Notes: a model not told the origin generated them from the letters alone. A DNA stretch of 64,000 nt from Streptomyces sp. YIM 130001 (GCF_003574445.1 NZ_KZ984553.1:248001-312000), one strand, 5' to 3'. Shown: positions 52,229-61,487, counted from the first letter of the stretch. A program made the numbers and translations.

Positions 52229-53329
52229 GTGCCACGCGAGAACGGGGACAAGCGCCCCGGGGCCTGGGCCCGCCGGGCCGTCGACCGGCTGCTCGCCGAC
52301 CGGGCGGCCGAACGGCCCACCCCGCTGCACGCGTTCCCGCTCGCCGGGCCGGGCGGGACCGCCCTCTACCTCAAGGACGAGTCCCGGCGCCCCACCGGCA
52401 GCCTCAAGCACGGCCCCGCACGAGACCTGTTCATCGACGCGCTGCGCCGCGGGCGCATCGACCGGGACACTCCGCTCTACGAGGCCACCAGCGGCAACAT
52501 GGCCGTCGCCCAGGCGCACTTCGCCCGACTGCTCGACCTGGAGTACACGGCCGTCGTCCCCGAGCGGACCGGCCCGGCCAAACGCCGCAGGATCGAGTCC
52601 CGAGGCGGCCGTGTCCATCCCGTCGACCCGCCTCTCGCGGTGTACGAGCGGGCCGGTGAACTCGCCCGGACGCACGGCGGCCACTACCTCGACCATCTCC
52701 AACAGGTGGGCCGGGCGATCGACTTCGCTTCACCGAGCAGTCTCGGAGCGGAGATCCTCGGCGATCTGGAACGGCTCGGCGAGCCGGACCCCGCCTGGAT
52801 CGTGCTCGGGGCCGGCACCGGCGCCACCTCGGCCGCCGTGGGGCGCGCACTGCGCCGGCGCGGCTCCGGCACGCGGCTCGCGGTGGTCGATCCGGAGAAC
52901 TCGGCGTACTTCCCGGGCTGGGCCTCGGGCGTCCGCGACTACACCACGGGAATGCCGTCGCGGATCGAGGGCATCGGGCGGCCGCGGATGGAGCCCGCCT
53001 TCGATCCGGACCTGGTCGATCTGGTGATCCCGGTGCCGGACGCCGCGAGTGTCGCCGCGATGCGCCATCTGCACGCCGTCACCGGTGTGCTGGCCGGCCC
53101 GTCCAGCGGCAGTTGCCTGTGGGGCGCCTGCCAGGTGCTCGACCGCATGCGCCGGGACGGCGCCGGCGGGCCGGTCGTCCTGATCGTCGGCGACGGCGGC
53201 GAGGCGTACCACGACACGTACTACGACGACTCCTGGAGCACCGGCCGCGGCCTGGACCTCGCCGGACCGCTGCGCGTGCTCCGGCGGTTCACGGAGACGG
53301 GCGACTGGACTCCGGGCGGGCCCTCCTGA
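52229..53329 (+). CDS. Cds1-like PLP-dependent L-cysteine desulfhydrase
   Basis: 366 residues from GTG 52229 (GGAGG 8 bases upstream). Fold-type II PLP enzyme: LYLKDESRRPTGSLKHGPARDLF holds the PLP lysine, YEATSGNMAVAQAHFA the substrate loop, WIVLGAGTGATSAAVG the phosphate loop. VVDPENSAYFPGW, GMPSRIEGIGRPRMEPAFDPDLVD and TYYDDSW closely resemble M. tuberculosis Cds1 (Rv3684), which degrades L-cysteine to pyruvate, H2S and ammonia. Cysteine synthase is a weaker alternative. It stands after the GH1 operon with its own leader; no functional link is seen. Confidence 0.82.
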   Translation: MPRENGDKRPGAWARRAVDRLLADRAAERPTPLHAFPLAGPGGTALYLKDESRRPTGSLKHGPARDLFIDALRRGRIDRDTPLYEATSGNMAVAQAHFARLLDLEYTAVVPERTGPAKRRRIESRGGRVHPVDPPLAVYERAGELARTHGGHYLDHLQQVGRAIDFASPSSLGAEILGDLERLGEPDPAWIVLGAGTGATSAAVGRALRRRGSGTRLAVVDPENSAYFPGWASGVRDYTTGMPSRIEGIGRPRMEPAFDPDLVDLVIPVPDAASVAAMRHLHAVTGVLAGPSSGSCLWGACQVLDRMRRDGAGGPVVLIVGDGGEAYHDTYYDDSWSTGRGLDLAGPLRVLRRFTETGDWTPGGPS

Positions 53330-53335
53330 ACGTGG

Positions 53336-54130
53336 TCACAGCGGGCGGACGGTCAGGATCTGCTGGGCCTGGCCGATCGGGCCGTCGATGTCGTGCAGAA
53401 CGCTGCTGGTCAGGCCCTGGCCCGTGGGACCGAAGGTGACCGTGGTGTCGAGTCCCGTCCAGCGGCCGGTCGGCTGCCGGTGGAAGTGCACGGTGAGGTC
53501 GACATTGGGGAACATCCACTCCGTGGGCGGCTGCCGCACGGCGATGCCGTTGGCGGTGTCGACGAGTGCGACATACGAGGCGAGAGGGCTGCTCGTCCGT
53601 CCGGCGACCAGGTCGAGACCGGTCGACACCCAGGCCGTCGTGCGCCCCGGCCGGGGCGGTGCGACCGGGCGGATGTCGAGGGAGGCGATGTATCCGCCGG
53701 GCCACACCTCCTTCAGCGCCCACGGGTCGAGGCCGTCGGGCGGGGTGAGCCGCTCGTCCGCGCCGCCCGCGACGGCGGTGGTGTCGCCGGCACCGAGCAG
53801 CCAGGCGCGCGCCCGGACGACGGGACGGTCGGCGATACGTACGACGGCCTCGAGGAGTTCGATGGTGCGGCCGGGGCGGACGGTCTCCACGTGGATCTCG
53901 CACTCGTCGAGGGCGAGGCGTCCCAGGATGTCGAAACTGATCCGGGACAGCACCATGCCGCTGTCGGGGCGTTCGGCGAGATGCCGGTCGATGGCGTGCA
54001 CGATCAGGCCGCCGAGCGGGCTGAAGTGCTGCTCGTCGGTGTCCCAGGCGCCACCGACGTGGGTGGTGGGCTTGTAGCGGTACTCGTCGATGGGCTCGTA
54101 GTAGCTGCCGCTGTCCAATGGAGTGCTCAC
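53336..54130 (-). CDS. Acyl-CoA thioesterase family protein
   Basis: 264 residues, double hot-dog TesB-like thioesterase: YRYKPTTHVGGAWDTDEQHFSPLGGLIVHAIDRHL at the start, LSRISFDILGRLALDECEIHVETVRPGRTIELLEAVV in the first domain and ASYVALVDTANGIAVRQPPTEWMFPNVDLTVHFHRQPTGRWTGLDT in the second. Such proteins hydrolyse acyl-CoA. GTG 54130 is chosen because conservation begins there; ATG 54160 is an in-frame alternative. It is convergent with the Cds1-like gene, six bases apart, and co-directional with the FAD monooxygenase upstream. Confidence 0.82.
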   Translation of the reverse strand: MSTPLDSGSYYEPIDEYRYKPTTHVGGAWDTDEQHFSPLGGLIVHAIDRHLAERPDSGMVLSRISFDILGRLALDECEIHVETVRPGRTIELLEAVVRIADRPVVRARAWLLGAGDTTAVAGGADERLTPPDGLDPWALKEVWPGGYIASLDIRPVAPPRPGRTTAWVSTGLDLVAGRTSSPLASYVALVDTANGIAVRQPPTEWMFPNVDLTVHFHRQPTGRWTGLDTTVTFGPTGQGLTSSVLHDIDGPIGQAQQILTVRPL

Positions 54131-54261
54131 CTCTCGTGCTTCTGGCCGTCCTGCCGGCATCCCGCGTGCTTCGGTCACATATCGGCCCTGGTGAACTGCC
54201 GTGCCGGCACGTGGGGTCGACGGTACGGCGGGGGCGTCCGCCGGGTCACTCGGGGGCAGAC

Positions 54262-55677
54262 TCAGGCAGTCCCGCTCTCCCGCTCCTGCGGCGGCCGGTC
54301 CGCCCCGGGGCGGACGGCGGTGAACAGCGCGCGCCGGACCACCTCGGGCGCGAACAGGGCGGAGACCGGGCCGTTCAGACTGGACACGGCCCGGAAGGCC
54401 CTGCCCACCACCGGATCCGTACCGGCTCGCTCCTGCACGCGCTTCAGGTACCAGCCGGCCGGTCGCGTCGACACGGGAGCGCCGAGCGCATTGCCCCACA
54501 CCCCTGGCATCCCCCTGTCCGCACCGGCCGAGATGTCCCAGGCGAGGCGCGCGGAGGCGAGCAGCGCCCGCTGCACCGTGCGGGTGCCGGGCGTACGGCG
54601 CGGGTCGGTGAGGGTGTCACGCAGCGCCAGGGCGTTCTGCGCGGCGACGGTCATGCCCTGGCCGTAGACCGGGTTGAAGGTGCACAGGGCGTCGCCGGTC
54701 GCCAGGAATCCGGCGGGGCGGCGGCCGGGCAGGTCGTAACGGCGGCGGACGTTCGCGGTGCGCCGGAAGCAGGAGACCGGCGACAGCGGCTCGGACGCAC
54801 GCATCCAGTCGTGCACGAGCGGGTGCGGGAGCCGCTTCGCGTACGCCTCGAAGTCCTCGCCGTCGGTGGGCGGTTCATCACCGCGCAGGCCGGAGAGCGT
54901 GGCGAGGTAGGTGCCGTCCTCGATGGGCATCACCACGGCGCCGCGCGTCTGCCGCGGGTTCGCCACCACGTGGTAGCCGCGTACGGATCCGCCGAGCCGG
55001 TTCTCCGTGTCCCGGTAGACGCGGGTGGCGTAGGCGAGACCGCTGTCGATGATCTCCTCGTGCGGCGGTTCGGCACCGAGTTCGGTGAGCCATCGCGAGG
55101 CCTTGGTGCCGCGCCCTGAGGCATCCACCACCAGGTCCGCCTCCAGCGGGCTCGGCTCGGTCCGCGGTCCTTCGTCCCGACCGCGCACCAGCACGCCCCG
55201 TACCCGTCCGGCGTCCCCGAGCAGTCCGACCACCTCGGTCGCCTCCACGGTGTCGATCGCCGAGTGCTCCAACACCCGCTGCCGGACAAGCCGTTCGAGC
55301 TGAGAGCGGGTGCCGGTGTGCAGGTGGGTGGTCGCCGCCGTCCGCCGGCACCAGCCGCCGTCCCACTGCACCAGGTCCTCGGGCACACCGACGCGGGGTG
55401 CGCCCGCCGCCCGCAACTCGGCCGTGAAGCCCGGCAGTACGGCCTCGAGCGCGCTCTGCCCGCCCTCGAGCAGCACGTGGATGTGGCGGGCGTGCGGTAC
55501 CCCCGAACGCCTGCGGTCCGCATCGGACGGCCGGTCCCGCTCCACCACCGTCACCCGCTCCGCGTGATCGGCGAGCACCCGTGCGGCGAGCAGCCCCGCG
55601 AGGCTCCCACCGACGACGACCGCGTGCCGTTCGCGCGCCCGGCCGCCTCCATCGATGTCCGACACCACGGTTGTCAA
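54262..55677 (-). CDS. FAD-dependent monooxygenase (PHBH/geranylgeranyl reductase-like fold)
   Basis: 471 residues from TTG 55677 with GGGGAGG upstream. N-terminal dinucleotide motif VVVGGSLAGLLAARVLADHAERVTVVERD, then VDASGRGTKASRWL, and GFLATGDALCTFNPVYGQGMTVAAQNA, the GD and FAD pyrophosphate motif. These features place it among flavin hydroxylases/epoxidases acting on lipophilic substrates. It lies on the minus strand downstream of the encapsulin genes, but 198 bases separate them, so co-transcription is uncertain. Confidence 0.85.
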   Translation of the reverse strand: MTTVVSDIDGGGRARERHAVVVGGSLAGLLAARVLADHAERVTVVERDRPSDADRRRSGVPHARHIHVLLEGGQSALEAVLPGFTAELRAAGAPRVGVPEDLVQWDGGWCRRTAATTHLHTGTRSQLERLVRQRVLEHSAIDTVEATEVVGLLGDAGRVRGVLVRGRDEGPRTEPSPLEADLVVDASGRGTKASRWLTELGAEPPHEEIIDSGLAYATRVYRDTENRLGGSVRGYHVVANPRQTRGAVVMPIEDGTYLATLSGLRGDEPPTDGEDFEAYAKRLPHPLVHDWMRASEPLSPVSCFRRTANVRRRYDLPGRRPAGFLATGDALCTFNPVYGQGMTVAAQNALALRDTLTDPRRTPGTRTVQRALLASARLAWDISAGADRGMPGVWGNALGAPVSTRPAGWYLKRVQERAGTDPVVGRAFRAVSSLNGPVSALFAPEVVRRALFTAVRPGADRPPQERESGTA

Positions 55678-55875
55678 CGTCTGCCTCCCCGAAGTCCTGC
55701 TCGCCGGCCCGGCGGATCCGGTCCTTCCGTGCCCAGTATTCCAAGGCGTGCCGACCCGCCGGACGGTCGGGTCCCCGACCAGGTACGGAGCGGACGGATC
55801 GTCAAGTACCTGTTTTGACCCGGGTGTTCGGCGTGGGTCCGCCGGGGCGTGCGGCGCCGGGGGGGCGAGTCGGCG

Positions 55876-56673
55876 TCAGGTGTTCAGGGTGACGACGGCC
55901 TCGTCCGACAGCATCAGGAACGTGAGGGTCTCCTGGAGGTACAGCTCGACCTCCGCGCCGGTGTGCCCCGTGTACCCGATGGACAGGTCCTGGCCCAGGT
56001 GCAGTTCGTAGTCGCCGCCGCGGCCGGACAGCATCACGCCCCCGGACAGCGCCGGCGCCCAGATCAGCTCGCCGTCCAGGATCCGGGTCAGGTGCTGGGC
56101 CACGGGATAGCCGTGGTCGGAGGTTTCGCTGACCGCGGTGTACGCCTCCGCGCCGAGCAGCAACGAGTACGGTCCGTCGACACCGGCGAGCCGCAGGGCG
56201 GTCAGCGCCTGGCTGACCGTGTTGGGGAACTCGCGGACGTCGGCGGGCAGGGTGAGCGCCGGATTGGACGTCCGCTCGCGCACGCCGTCGATGCCGGCAT
56301 CGCGGTAGCCGTCGAAGACGATGCGGTCCTCGGCGAAGGCGATGCTGCGTGCCGCGTCCTTCACCGGCTGCCAGTCCGAGTCCTGCGAGCCGCGCTCGAC
56401 GTCGTCCACGGCGTCCCGCGAGACCGTGAACGGCACCCGGAGCTCGGTGACCGGCATGGCCTTCCGCAGCCGCGCCCTGACCCCGTCCGCGGGCGGGGCG
56501 ATGTCGGTGAGGTGGCCGGTGCCGACCGCGGCCAGCCGCGTACCGTCCGGCCCGGTGACGTCCACGATGCGGCGTCCGGCGATGTTGCGCCGGAAGGTGC
56601 GGGTGGCTTCCTCCTCGATCTCGGCCCAGGCGGCGGAGCTGATGGGGGCGAGTTCACGGTGCAGGTTGTTCAT
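55876..56673 (-). CDS. Family 1 encapsulin shell protein
   Basis: 265 residues, the normal encapsulin length. It starts MNNLHRELAPISSAAWAEIEEEATRTFRRNIAGRRIVDVTGP, the conserved opening of the linocin M18/encapsulin family with an HK97 phage-capsid fold. It ends YTGHTGAEVELYLQETLTFLMLSDEAVVTL. Sixty copies form a small protein shell that encloses a cargo enzyme. ATG 56673 overlaps the DyP stop (ATGA); its ribosome site AAAGGAG (56684-56690) lies inside the coding sequence of the DyP targeting peptide. ATG 56682 is too close to that site to be the start. Confidence 0.95.
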   Translation of the reverse strand: MNNLHRELAPISSAAWAEIEEEATRTFRRNIAGRRIVDVTGPDGTRLAAVGTGHLTDIAPPADGVRARLRKAMPVTELRVPFTVSRDAVDDVERGSQDSDWQPVKDAARSIAFAEDRIVFDGYRDAGIDGVRERTSNPALTLPADVREFPNTVSQALTALRLAGVDGPYSLLLGAEAYTAVSETSDHGYPVAQHLTRILDGELIWAPALSGGVMLSGRGGDYELHLGQDLSIGYTGHTGAEVELYLQETLTFLMLSDEAVVTLNT

Positions 56674-57806
56674 GAGCTGCATGCTCCTTTGAGGCTGCCG
56701 ATGCCGAGCGATCCGCCGGCCGGATCCGTCCCACCGGTCGGCGACTCGACGGCCCTGACGGGCTCTACGGGTTCTGTGGGCTCTGCGGGCGCCGTGTCCT
56801 GCTGCGACTCGGCCGCGCCCGGCGGGTCCGGCTGGTCCTCGAAGAATCCGGCCGGGGGCACGAAGAACTGGCTCCCGGTGACGGCGGTCGAGAAGTCGAG
56901 GATGCGGTCGTGGGTGGCGCCCGGGGGGCCGCCCTGCTCGGGCGGATCGGAGGGGCCCGGGTCGCTGCCGAGGAACATGTTCCGCAGCATCTGCTCGATG
57001 ACGGACAGGGTGCGCGCGTACCCGATGAAGTAGGTGCCGAACTCGCCGCGGCCGATGGTGCCGAACGGCATGTTGTCGCGGACGATCTTCTGTTCCTCGC
57101 CGTCGTCGTCGGTGACGGTGTTGAGCGCGACGTGCGAGTCGGCGGGTTTGACGTCGTCCGGCATCTCGATGTTGCCGCTCTTGGTGCGGCCGATGATGCG
57201 TTCCTGCTCCTCGGTCGGCAGTGCTTCCCAGGCGGCCATGTCGTGCAGGTACTTCTGGACGACGACGTAGGAGCCGCCGGCGAAGTCGGGGTCCTCGTCC
57301 GGGCGGATGAGGACCGCCGAGCCGGCTTCCTCGCCCGTCGGGTTCTCGCTGCCGTCGACGAACCCGAGCAGGTCGCGGTCGTCGAAGTACTTGAATCCGT
57401 GCGTCTCGTCCACGACGGTGACCGCGTCACCGAGCTGGGCCAGCAGGTGACGGGCCAGCTCGAAGCAGAGGTCCATCCGACGGGCCCTGAGGTGGAACAG
57501 CAGGTCGCCCGCGGTGGCCACGGCACGGTGGCGGCTGCCGTTCAGCTCGCGGAACGGGTGCAGCTCGGCCGGTCTCGGCCCTCCGTACAGCCGGTCCCAG
57601 GCCTCGGATCCGATGCCGGTGACACCGGTGAGCCGGTCCTCGGGGGCCCGGAAGGCGACGGAGCGCTGCAGGCCGGGCAGATTCTCCAGTACGTCACGGA
57701 CCTGCTGCTCGGCGCCGTGCCGCACGGTGACGACGAGGAACATGGCGGCGCGGGCGGGTGGTTCGAGTACGGGCTGGGGCTCGGGAGCGGGCTGGGGTTC
57801 GGGCAC
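56670..57806 (-). CDS. DyP-type peroxidase, encapsulin cargo
   Basis: 378 residues from GTG 57806 (GGGAGG upstream). Dye-decolorizing peroxidase: GFVDGSENPTG is the GxxDG catalytic motif with the distal Asp, and DSHVALN supplies the proximal heme His. After about residue 320 comes a Pro/Glu/Ala-rich linker and a C-terminal peptide ending GGSLGIGSLKGACSS, which matches the known encapsulin targeting sequence LGIGSLKG. The enzyme uses H2O2 with broad substrates and would be packaged inside the shell encoded next. An N-terminal EPQP repeat (PEPQPAPEPQP) is unusual. Confidence 0.95.
   Translation of the reverse strand: MPEPQPAPEPQPVLEPPARAAMFLVVTVRHGAEQQVRDVLENLPGLQRSVAFRAPEDRLTGVTGIGSEAWDRLYGGPRPAELHPFRELNGSRHRAVATAGDLLFHLRARRMDLCFELARHLLAQLGDAVTVVDETHGFKYFDDRDLLGFVDGSENPTGEEAGSAVLIRPDEDPDFAGGSYVVVQKYLHDMAAWEALPTEEQERIIGRTKSGNIEMPDDVKPADSHVALNTVTDDDGEEQKIVRDNMPFGTIGRGEFGTYFIGYARTLSVIEQMLRNMFLGSDPGPSDPPEQGGPPGATHDRILDFSTAVTGSQFFVPPAGFFEDQPDPPGAAESQQDTAPAEPTEPVEPVRAVESPTGGTDPAGGSLGIGSLKGACSS
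56673..56717 (-). other. Encapsulin targeting peptide at the DyP C-terminus
   Basis: Codes for GGSLGIGSLKGACSS, the C-terminal 15 residues of DyP. The core LGIGSLKG is the family 1 cargo-loading motif that binds the inner shell surface. The codons for LKGA (CTCAAAGGAGCA) also form the ribosome site of the encapsulin gene. Confidence 0.9.
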
Positions 57807-57917
57807 TTGGCTGGGCCTCCCGGTTCCTGGCGGTCGTGGTGGCCGGCCGGTCTTCGCGACCGGTGGCCTTGCTCGTCGTGGCTGTAACGAGTTCCCGGGC
57901 AGCTGCCTGACAAACGG

Positions 57918-60302
57918 TCACCCCTCGGCGGTGATGGTGACCTTGACGTGCTTCATCAGGGGCTGGTCGCTCTGGACGCTGTAGTCGCCGATCGCGCACA
58001 GCACGTTCATCTCCGGCATGTATCCGGCCGCACAACCGCGCGGCATGTCGTACGGGATCGCCGAAAAGCCCTCGAGCCTGCGCCGGCTGCCGTCCTTGGC
58101 GGTGCTGACGATGGTCACCGGATCGAATTCGGCGAGGCCTAGCTCGCGCATGTCGGCCTGGTTCATGAAGACCAGGGTGCGCAGGTTCTTCACGCCCCGG
58201 TACCGGTCGTTGTCCGAGTAGATCGTGGTGTTCCACTGGTCGTGCGAGCGCATCGTGCCGAGCGCCAGGGTTCCCGGCTCGGGCACCACGTCGGGCAGCG
58301 GCGCCGCGGAGAACTCGGCGCGGCCGGACGGGGTGCGGAACACCAGCTCGCGGGCCGGCTGCTTGATCCGGAAGCCGAGCGGCAGCCGCACCCGCCGGTT
58401 GCAGTCCTCGAACCCGTCCAGGACCTGCGCCATCGTGTCGCGGATCCGGTCGTAGTCCTCGACGTACCACTCCCAGGGGGTGTCGCTGCGGGGCAGCGCG
58501 GCCCGGGCCATTCCGGCGATGATGGCGGGTTCCGACAGCAGATGCGGTGACGCGGGGCGTTTCATGCCCACCGACATGTGGACCATGCTCATCGAGTCCT
58601 CGACCGAGGTGCTCTGCACACCGCCGCGCTGGTGGTCCTTCTCGGTGCGACCCAGGCACGGCAGGATCAGCGCGCCCCGGCCGTGCACGAGGTGGCTGCG
58701 GTTGAGTTTGGTACTCACCTGCACGGTCAGCTCGCAGGTGCGCAGCGCCTCGTACGTGTAGGGGGTGTCGGGCGCCGCGAGGGCGAAGTTGCCGCCCATG
58801 CCGACGAACACCTTCACCTCGCCGCGCCGCATCGCCTCGATGGTGCCCACCGTGTCCAGGCCGTGCTCGCGCGGCGGGTCGATGCCGCAGGCGTCGCCGA
58901 GCCGGTCGAGGAACTCCGTGGCGGGTCGGTGGTCGATGCCGCAGGTGCGGTTGCCCTGGACGTTGCTGTGCCCGCGCACGGGGGACGGCCCCGCGCCCTC
59001 GCGGCCCAGATTTCCGCGCAGCAGCAGGAGGTTGACGATCTCCCGCACGGTGTCCACACCGTGCTCGTGCTGGCTCACGCCGAGACACCAGCTGACGATG
59101 CTGCGGTCGGCCTCGCCGTACACCCGGGCCGCCTTGAGGATGTCGTCGCGGCCGAGTCCCGACTGCCGCTCGATCTCCTCCCAGGGCGTGGCCTCGCACA
59201 GTTCCCGGTACGCCTCGAAGCCCTCGGTGTGGCGCTCGATGAATTCCGTGTCGACCGCCCTGGGGTCGGCACCGGCCTGCTCCAGGACCGCCTTGGCCAT
59301 ACCCCGCAGCAGGGCCATGTCTCCGCCGATGCGCGGCTGCAGGTTGAGCGTGCTGGTCCGGGTCGTCTTGTTCAGCGCCATGTCCGTGAAGTCGTGCGGC
59401 ACGATGGTGCGGGTCGCGGCGGCCTCCACCAGCGGATTGATGTGCACGATCTGCGCGCCGCGGCGATAGGCCTCGGCCAGCGCGGTCAGCATGCGCGGTG
59501 CGTTGGAGGCGGCGTTGACGCCCATGATGAACAGGGCGTCGGTGGTCTCCCAGTCCTTGAGGTCGACGGTGCCCTTGCCGGTGCCGAGTGACGCCGTCAG
59601 TGCTCGCCCGCTGGCCTCGTGGCACATGTTGGAGCAGTCGGGCAGGTTGTTGGTGCCCAGTTCTCTGGCCATCAGCTGGTACAGGAATGTGGCCTCGTTG
59701 CCGAGCCGGCCCGAGGTGTAGAACGCCGCCGCGTTCGGGTCGTCGAGTTCGCGCAGGGCTCGGCCGACGGTGTCGAAGGCGTCCCGCCAGCTGATCGGTA
59801 CGTAGTGGTCCGATTCGGGGTCGTAGACCATCGGCTCGGTCAGCCGGCCCTGGTCCTCCAGGTCGAAATCGCTCCAGCCGGAGAGTTCGGTGACCGAGTG
59901 CGCGGCGAAGAACTCACGGCCCACGCGTTTGTTGGTCATCTCCCAGGTGACGTGCTTGATGCCGTTCTCGCAGATGTCCAGGTGGAGGCCCTTGAGGTCG
60001 TCGGGCCAGGCGCATCCGGGACAGTCGAAGCCGCCGTTCTCGTGGTTCATCCGGACGAGGGCGCGTGGCCCGTCGACGAGCGCGCGCTCCCGCAGCAGGA
60101 AGCGGCTGACCCCCTTCGCCGCGCCCCAGGCGGCCGCGGGATGGTCGTACGGCTTGAATTCCGGTTCACCCTTGGGGGTGGGGCCCACGCGCGCCTCGCG
60201 GGGCGCTGAACTCGGGGATTCCTGCGCTTCAGACGGGTTCCCGGACTCGACGACGGGCTCCCGGCGGTCCTCGTTGGCACTCAAGCTGCTCACCTTCCGC
60301 AT
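57918..60302 (-). CDS. FdhF/YdeP-type molybdopterin oxidoreductase
   Basis: About 794 residues. A single Fe-S type region at the start (MNHENGGFDCPGCAWPDDLKGLHLDICENG) is followed by molybdopterin domains (FYTSGRLGNEATFLYQLMARELGTNNLPDCSNMCHEASGRALTASLG, MGVNAASNAPRML, VRGHSNVQGNRTCGI, and the C-terminal dinucleotide-binding domain MNQADMRELGLAEFDPVTIVS). It is the YdeP branch of formate-dehydrogenase-like enzymes, linked to acid resistance in enterobacteria; the real substrate is unproven. ATG 60302 has no good ribosome site; GTG 60293 and TTG 60284 (with GGAAGG upstream) are alternatives. It lies 111 bases upstream of the DyP gene on the same strand. Confidence 0.88.
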   Translation of the reverse strand: MRKVSSLSANEDRREPVVESGNPSEAQESPSSAPREARVGPTPKGEPEFKPYDHPAAAWGAAKGVSRFLLRERALVDGPRALVRMNHENGGFDCPGCAWPDDLKGLHLDICENGIKHVTWEMTNKRVGREFFAAHSVTELSGWSDFDLEDQGRLTEPMVYDPESDHYVPISWRDAFDTVGRALRELDDPNAAAFYTSGRLGNEATFLYQLMARELGTNNLPDCSNMCHEASGRALTASLGTGKGTVDLKDWETTDALFIMGVNAASNAPRMLTALAEAYRRGAQIVHINPLVEAAATRTIVPHDFTDMALNKTTRTSTLNLQPRIGGDMALLRGMAKAVLEQAGADPRAVDTEFIERHTEGFEAYRELCEATPWEEIERQSGLGRDDILKAARVYGEADRSIVSWCLGVSQHEHGVDTVREIVNLLLLRGNLGREGAGPSPVRGHSNVQGNRTCGIDHRPATEFLDRLGDACGIDPPREHGLDTVGTIEAMRRGEVKVFVGMGGNFALAAPDTPYTYEALRTCELTVQVSTKLNRSHLVHGRGALILPCLGRTEKDHQRGGVQSTSVEDSMSMVHMSVGMKRPASPHLLSEPAIIAGMARAALPRSDTPWEWYVEDYDRIRDTMAQVLDGFEDCNRRVRLPLGFRIKQPARELVFRTPSGRAEFSAAPLPDVVPEPGTLALGTMRSHDQWNTTIYSDNDRYRGVKNLRTLVFMNQADMRELGLAEFDPVTIVSTAKDGSRRRLEGFSAIPYDMPRGCAAGYMPEMNVLCAIGDYSVQSDQPLMKHVKVTITAEG

Positions 60303-60611
60303 ACGGCGCGGGCAGGACGTGGCCCGGAACGGCATGGCGCGGCGGGGCAGGCCGTACCGCGGCGCTGCACTCCGATTCAGGCTATTCCCGGGGGTGGCGG
60401 GTCGCCATCCAGGACCGGGACCCGGCCGTGCCCCTCGGCGACCGCGGAACCTACGCTTCCCGGCCGCTCGCCCTCCCCCACGGCACGCATCACGATCCCA
60501 CGTCCACCCGGTCATCACTCGGTCACAAAGCAACGCAACCTGCAGCGGGAGTTGTTCGGGCAGGCGCACGATGAGCGGTAGGCACGGGTGCCGACACGGG
60601 GGCGGAGAAAC
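60303..60611. other. Divergent intergenic region of 309 bases
   Basis: Separates the FdhF-like gene (minus) and the lipoprotein gene (plus). I see no gene, operator dyad or clear promoter pair in it. A patch at 60515-60545 (CACTCGGTCACAAAGCAACGC) is the least GC-rich part. Confidence 0.4.
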
Positions 60612-61487
60612 ATGGGACGGCGTGGAACGCTGTGGTCGCGGCGGAGGTGGACCGTCGGCCCGTTCGCCGCGGTACTGCTGGTGGCCGGCTGCAGCGGGGG
60701 CGACGACGGCCGACCGGACGAGGACCGCTCGACGGCGTCCGCCGAGGGCCGGCGCGGCACGGGCACGGAGGCGCCGGACCCCGGTGCCAGTGCGGGAACC
60801 GGATCGGCGGGAGTCCGCTGGGACCAGGCGGACGGCTCGCCCCCTGATCCGGAGAGCAACAAACTCCCGTTGCCCGACACTGCCGAGGAGGCACGGCGCC
60901 TGGCGCGCAAGGTGGTCGCGGGCCCGGCCGCCTGGGGCCCCGACTACGTCAGGGACAAGCCGTACAAGAGCGGTCCGGAGCGTGCTTCGACGCTGGGCGA
61001 GGACTGCGTCTGGCGGCAGAGTGCCCTGCGGGACGACCAGTTGGTGCAGGTGACCCGGCGCAGCAGGGTCCCCGCGACGGACGGCCGCAAGCAACTGGAG
61101 GTGTCCGCCGTGGTGACCGTGTACCGCAAGGTGAAGGACGCACAGTGGTCGATGGCCCGCACACTCGAGGACGCGCTGCGCTGCCCCGACCAGCAGCTCA
61201 GCGGTGCCGAACGGATCACCGGGCTGGCCTCTCAGGCGGCGCCGCGCGGCAGGAGCGGCGCGACGGGGGACGACACGCTCGACGAGAACGGCCTCATCGA
61301 CCGTACGGGCGACGGGGACGTCCCCCAGCCGTACTCCTGGTCCCAGACGAGGTTCGGCAACATCGTGATGTCCGCCGTGGTCAAGGGGGCCGACGGCCAT
61401 GAGAAGGACGAGGTCGACCTGGCCGGGCCGACGGCGCTGACGAACATGCTGGTGAAGACGGAGGCGGAGCTGGGGGATGCCCCTTGA
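60612..61487 (+). CDS. Lipoprotein next to sensor kinase genes
   Basis: About 291 residues from ATG 60612. The signal peptide (RRRWTVGPFAAVLLVAGC) ends in the lipobox LVAGC, followed by a long Asp/Ser/Gly-rich linker to about residue 90 and a folded extracytoplasmic domain (GPAAWGPDYVRDKPYKSGPERASTLGEDCVWRQSALRDDQLVQVTRRSR …). No family recognised. Its stop overlaps the TTG start of the kinase fusion, so it is probably a partner of that receptor. Confidence 0.8.
   Translation: MGRRGTLWSRRRWTVGPFAAVLLVAGCSGGDDGRPDEDRSTASAEGRRGTGTEAPDPGASAGTGSAGVRWDQADGSPPDPESNKLPLPDTAEEARRLARKVVAGPAAWGPDYVRDKPYKSGPERASTLGEDCVWRQSALRDDQLVQVTRRSRVPATDGRKQLEVSAVVTVYRKVKDAQWSMARTLEDALRCPDQQLSGAERITGLASQAAPRGRSGATGDDTLDENGLIDRTGDGDVPQPYSWSQTRFGNIVMSAVVKGADGHEKDEVDLAGPTALTNMLVKTEAELGDAP

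Noticed and set aside
57694..59625. 643-codon minus-strand frame inside the FdhF-like gene
   Set aside because: Same strand but different frame from the molybdoenzyme; Arg/Pro-rich with no conserved motif.
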